A DNA stretch of 64,000 nt from Marisa cornuarietis. Lineage: Eukaryota; Mollusca; Gastropoda; Architaenioglossa; Ampullariidae. Where the stretch lies: NCBI GenBank assembly GCA_004794655.1, contig SMMW01000018.1, forward strand, positions 2,000,501 to 2,064,500, read 5' to 3'. The notes beneath the pieces were generated by a model. It was not told where the DNA came from and did not search any database. It saw nothing but the letters and a program-made list of their open reading frames with translations. The position numbers and the translations under genes were made by a program. The first letter of the stretch is position 1. Every line of letters begins with the position of its first letter. Positions 62,579 through 64,000 of this stretch are shown here, piece by piece.

Positions 62579-62953
62579 TCAATATAGTGTGTGTCTACCA
62601 TTGACCTGAATGCAGGCAAGACACTGCTGTCTCATGGACTGAACAAATGTTCTCAGAGTCCTTTCAAGAACTGCGTGCCACTCTTGGTGAAGAAGCTGGT
62701 ACAGCTGATTGAGGTCGAATGCTGGGGGATGGAAGGTTGGCTCTAAGTCAATGTCCAGGATATCCCACAGATGTTCAATGAGATTCAGATCTGGGAAACA
62801 GGCCGGCCAGTCCATGCGGTTGACTTGGTGCTGCTGCAGGAAGTCATTGACGACCCTGGTCCTGTGCGGTCTGGCGTTGTTGTCTTGAAGAACGGCGACT
62901 GGTCCCATGGCCTGCAGGGCAAGCAGTACCATGGCTGTAAAATGCCTTGTCAT
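62579..62953 (-). pseudogene. Tc1-like transposase C-terminal fragment
   Basis: 124 codons, minus strand, from TRHFTAMVLL. Contains the second catalytic Asp in VLQDNNARPH and the terminal acidic region in PDLNLIEHLWD, then an SMRQQCLACIQ tail typical of Tc1-like DDE transposases. Upstream, the frame is broken where a SINE has been inserted (about 62952-63174); a few residues continue beyond it. Lacks the N-terminal DNA-binding domain. Confidence 0.85.
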
Positions 62954-62966
62954 ATAGATATGTTGG

Positions 62967-63160
62967 GGTGGTTCTGTAAATCAACGGTTAGGGCCTGTCA
63001 CCTCTACAGTGAGGATTTGATGTCCTTGGTTCAGCTCTCGTCTCGGGCACGCTGTTCTTTCTCTGCATGTGACATCTGTTTACAGGGCTGGCTGTCTTGC
63101 CGTGATATAGCCTTAGTTGCTGGCTCTGCATAAAACACCTATTCCCCCATCCCTCCTCAT
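62967..63160 (+). repeat. tRNA-derived SINE, family 2, copy 3, nested in the Tc1-like element
   Basis: Same body as copies 1 and 2 (GGTTCAGCTCTCG, CTCTGCATGTGACATCTG, TATAGCCTTAGTTGCTGG). Flanked by a 15-bp target-site duplication, CATATAGATATGTTG on the left (62952-62966) and CATATGGATATGTTG on the right (63160-63174), which differ at one base. Confidence 0.85.
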
Positions 63161-63399
63161 ATGGATATGTTGCAATGGCACGCATTTTTTGTGGGTTCGG
63201 TGGGTTTTTTGCTTGACTGCTGTACTGAGCACGCACCAGACCAACCTGGATTGTCACCAAATTCACGTTGACGATTCATGCACAAAGCAAATTCACCGAA
63301 AATGATTTTGAAGGAGTTGCTCACTGCTGGTACAAGTATTATTGATAAAAATGTAGAAAATACGAAGGCGGCCTTTCCATTGTTTTGAGCAGTATATGA

Positions 63400-64000
63400 C
63401 AATATCCTCAGTGTTAGAACATCTTACAGTAAACTTAGAGTTTCATTTGCAAAGTACCATGGAAAAATTTAGACCGGGTGTTTCAAATACCCCTGTACAT
63501 TTTAGCTCTTTATAAACATGCTACACAGGATTTAATTTGTCCTGTACATAAAGCAGTTGAAGAAGAGGAAGTTCATTTTGCATTGTGTAGTAAAGCTTAA
63601 TTGTCATTGAGTTAAATATATTCATAGAAAATTCTACACTTTGCAAAACTTGTTTAAACTTAGTATGCTGTTATCGTCAACAACCAAAAATATTGTAAAG
63701 AATCTGTTCTGTTGTATGCATTTAAAATTAGAAACAGTCATGATTGCAATATCTGGTTGATGATTGCACCTTTATCTTCCTAGTGAGTTAATGTAGATTC
63801 TTCTTGTTATTCTTAATCGTAATATTGTAATATTGTTTTTACCAGTATGTTTTCTCTCCTTCTGTAGGGCTTTGACCCTAAAATAAATTAATCAATCAAT
63901 CTCTCTCTCTCTATATATATATATATATCTCAGATTATTAAAGGCTCTTTGAAATATTGAGTTTTGCCTCAGTGCCATCAATATGGGGTCAGGATCGTGA
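63400..64000. other. Right edge, probable LINE tail and simple repeats
   Basis: 63800-63900 ends GGGCTTTGACCCTAAAATAA and then ATCAATCAATC, like the tail of a LINE. (CT)n and (TA)n runs follow at 63899-63928. No gene recognised. Confidence 0.35.

Larger units (their letters stand above)
62358..63394 (-). mobile_element. Degraded Tc1/mariner transposon
   Basis: Ends are inverted repeats: TACTGTTTAGAACAATGGAA on the left and, reversed from the right, TACTGCTCAAAACAATGGAA. TA dinucleotides flank both ends, the known Tc1/mariner target. About 1.04 kb including a 0.2-kb SINE inserted into the transposase region. The internal coding sequence covers only the C-terminal part of a transposase, so the copy is non-autonomous. 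Confidence 0.85.

Overview
This is an AT-rich, intron-rich animal genome window with no bacterial features. It carries long (CA)n/(TG)n tracts, tRNA-derived SINEs, fragments of non-LTR retrotransposons, solo-LTR-like repeats, MITEs and a Tc1/mariner element. Protein and repeat style suggest a mollusc, probably a gastropod; that is inference, not proof.

The genes form one tandem array of cytosolic (SULT1-type) sulfotransferases. Ten loci are visible, and I call them A to J from left to right. All seven complete copies (B, C, D, E, G, H, J) have the same five coding exons with intron phases 1-1-0-1. Exon 1 ends in the 5'-phosphosulfate loop (YPKAG/YPKTG). Exon 2 carries THWLWE, the catalytic His of the (S/T)HLP motif and the YRNPKD 3'-phosphate site. 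Exon 3 ends at SFEDMKK/R. Exon 4 ends at YRKG. Exon 5 carries GDW(K/R)NY(F/L)T and the C-terminal LQYS/LQYY-type tail. Every junction given here was set by GT/AG sites and by phase arithmetic.

Layout: A (-, exon 1 only, remainder off the left edge), B (-), C (-), a dead exon 5 between B and C, D (+), E (-), F (-, exons 1-2 only), G (+), H (+), I (+, disrupted by a 19-nt deletion in exon 1), an orphan half exon 2, and J (-). N-termini and exon 2 sequences sort them into three groups: A/C/D (with B nearby), E/F/I plus the orphan, and G/H/J. C and D are a head-to-head pair. G/H and J face opposite ways. The array therefore grew by tandem and inverted duplication, with continuing loss.

These enzymes are expected to move a sulfuryl group from PAPS to phenols, steroids, amines or dietary and xenobiotic alcohols in the cytosol. 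An array like this usually diversifies substrate range and tissue expression. A, C and D share a recognisable promoter module and a non-coding first exon about 190 bp downstream of the TATA-like box. G and J share a palindromic GTCACGTGAC site upstream of the start codon.

The most interesting points are these: a minisatellite built from the exon 1/donor boundary of gene B, which offers an in-frame alternative donor that duplicates the P-loop segment; the E/F locus, where a spare exon 1-2 cassette sits upstream of a complete gene in a compatible phase; the microhomology deletion in I; and a set of nested transposon insertions with target-site duplications. I found no evidence of a wholly new type of system. 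The novelty here is in gene-family architecture.
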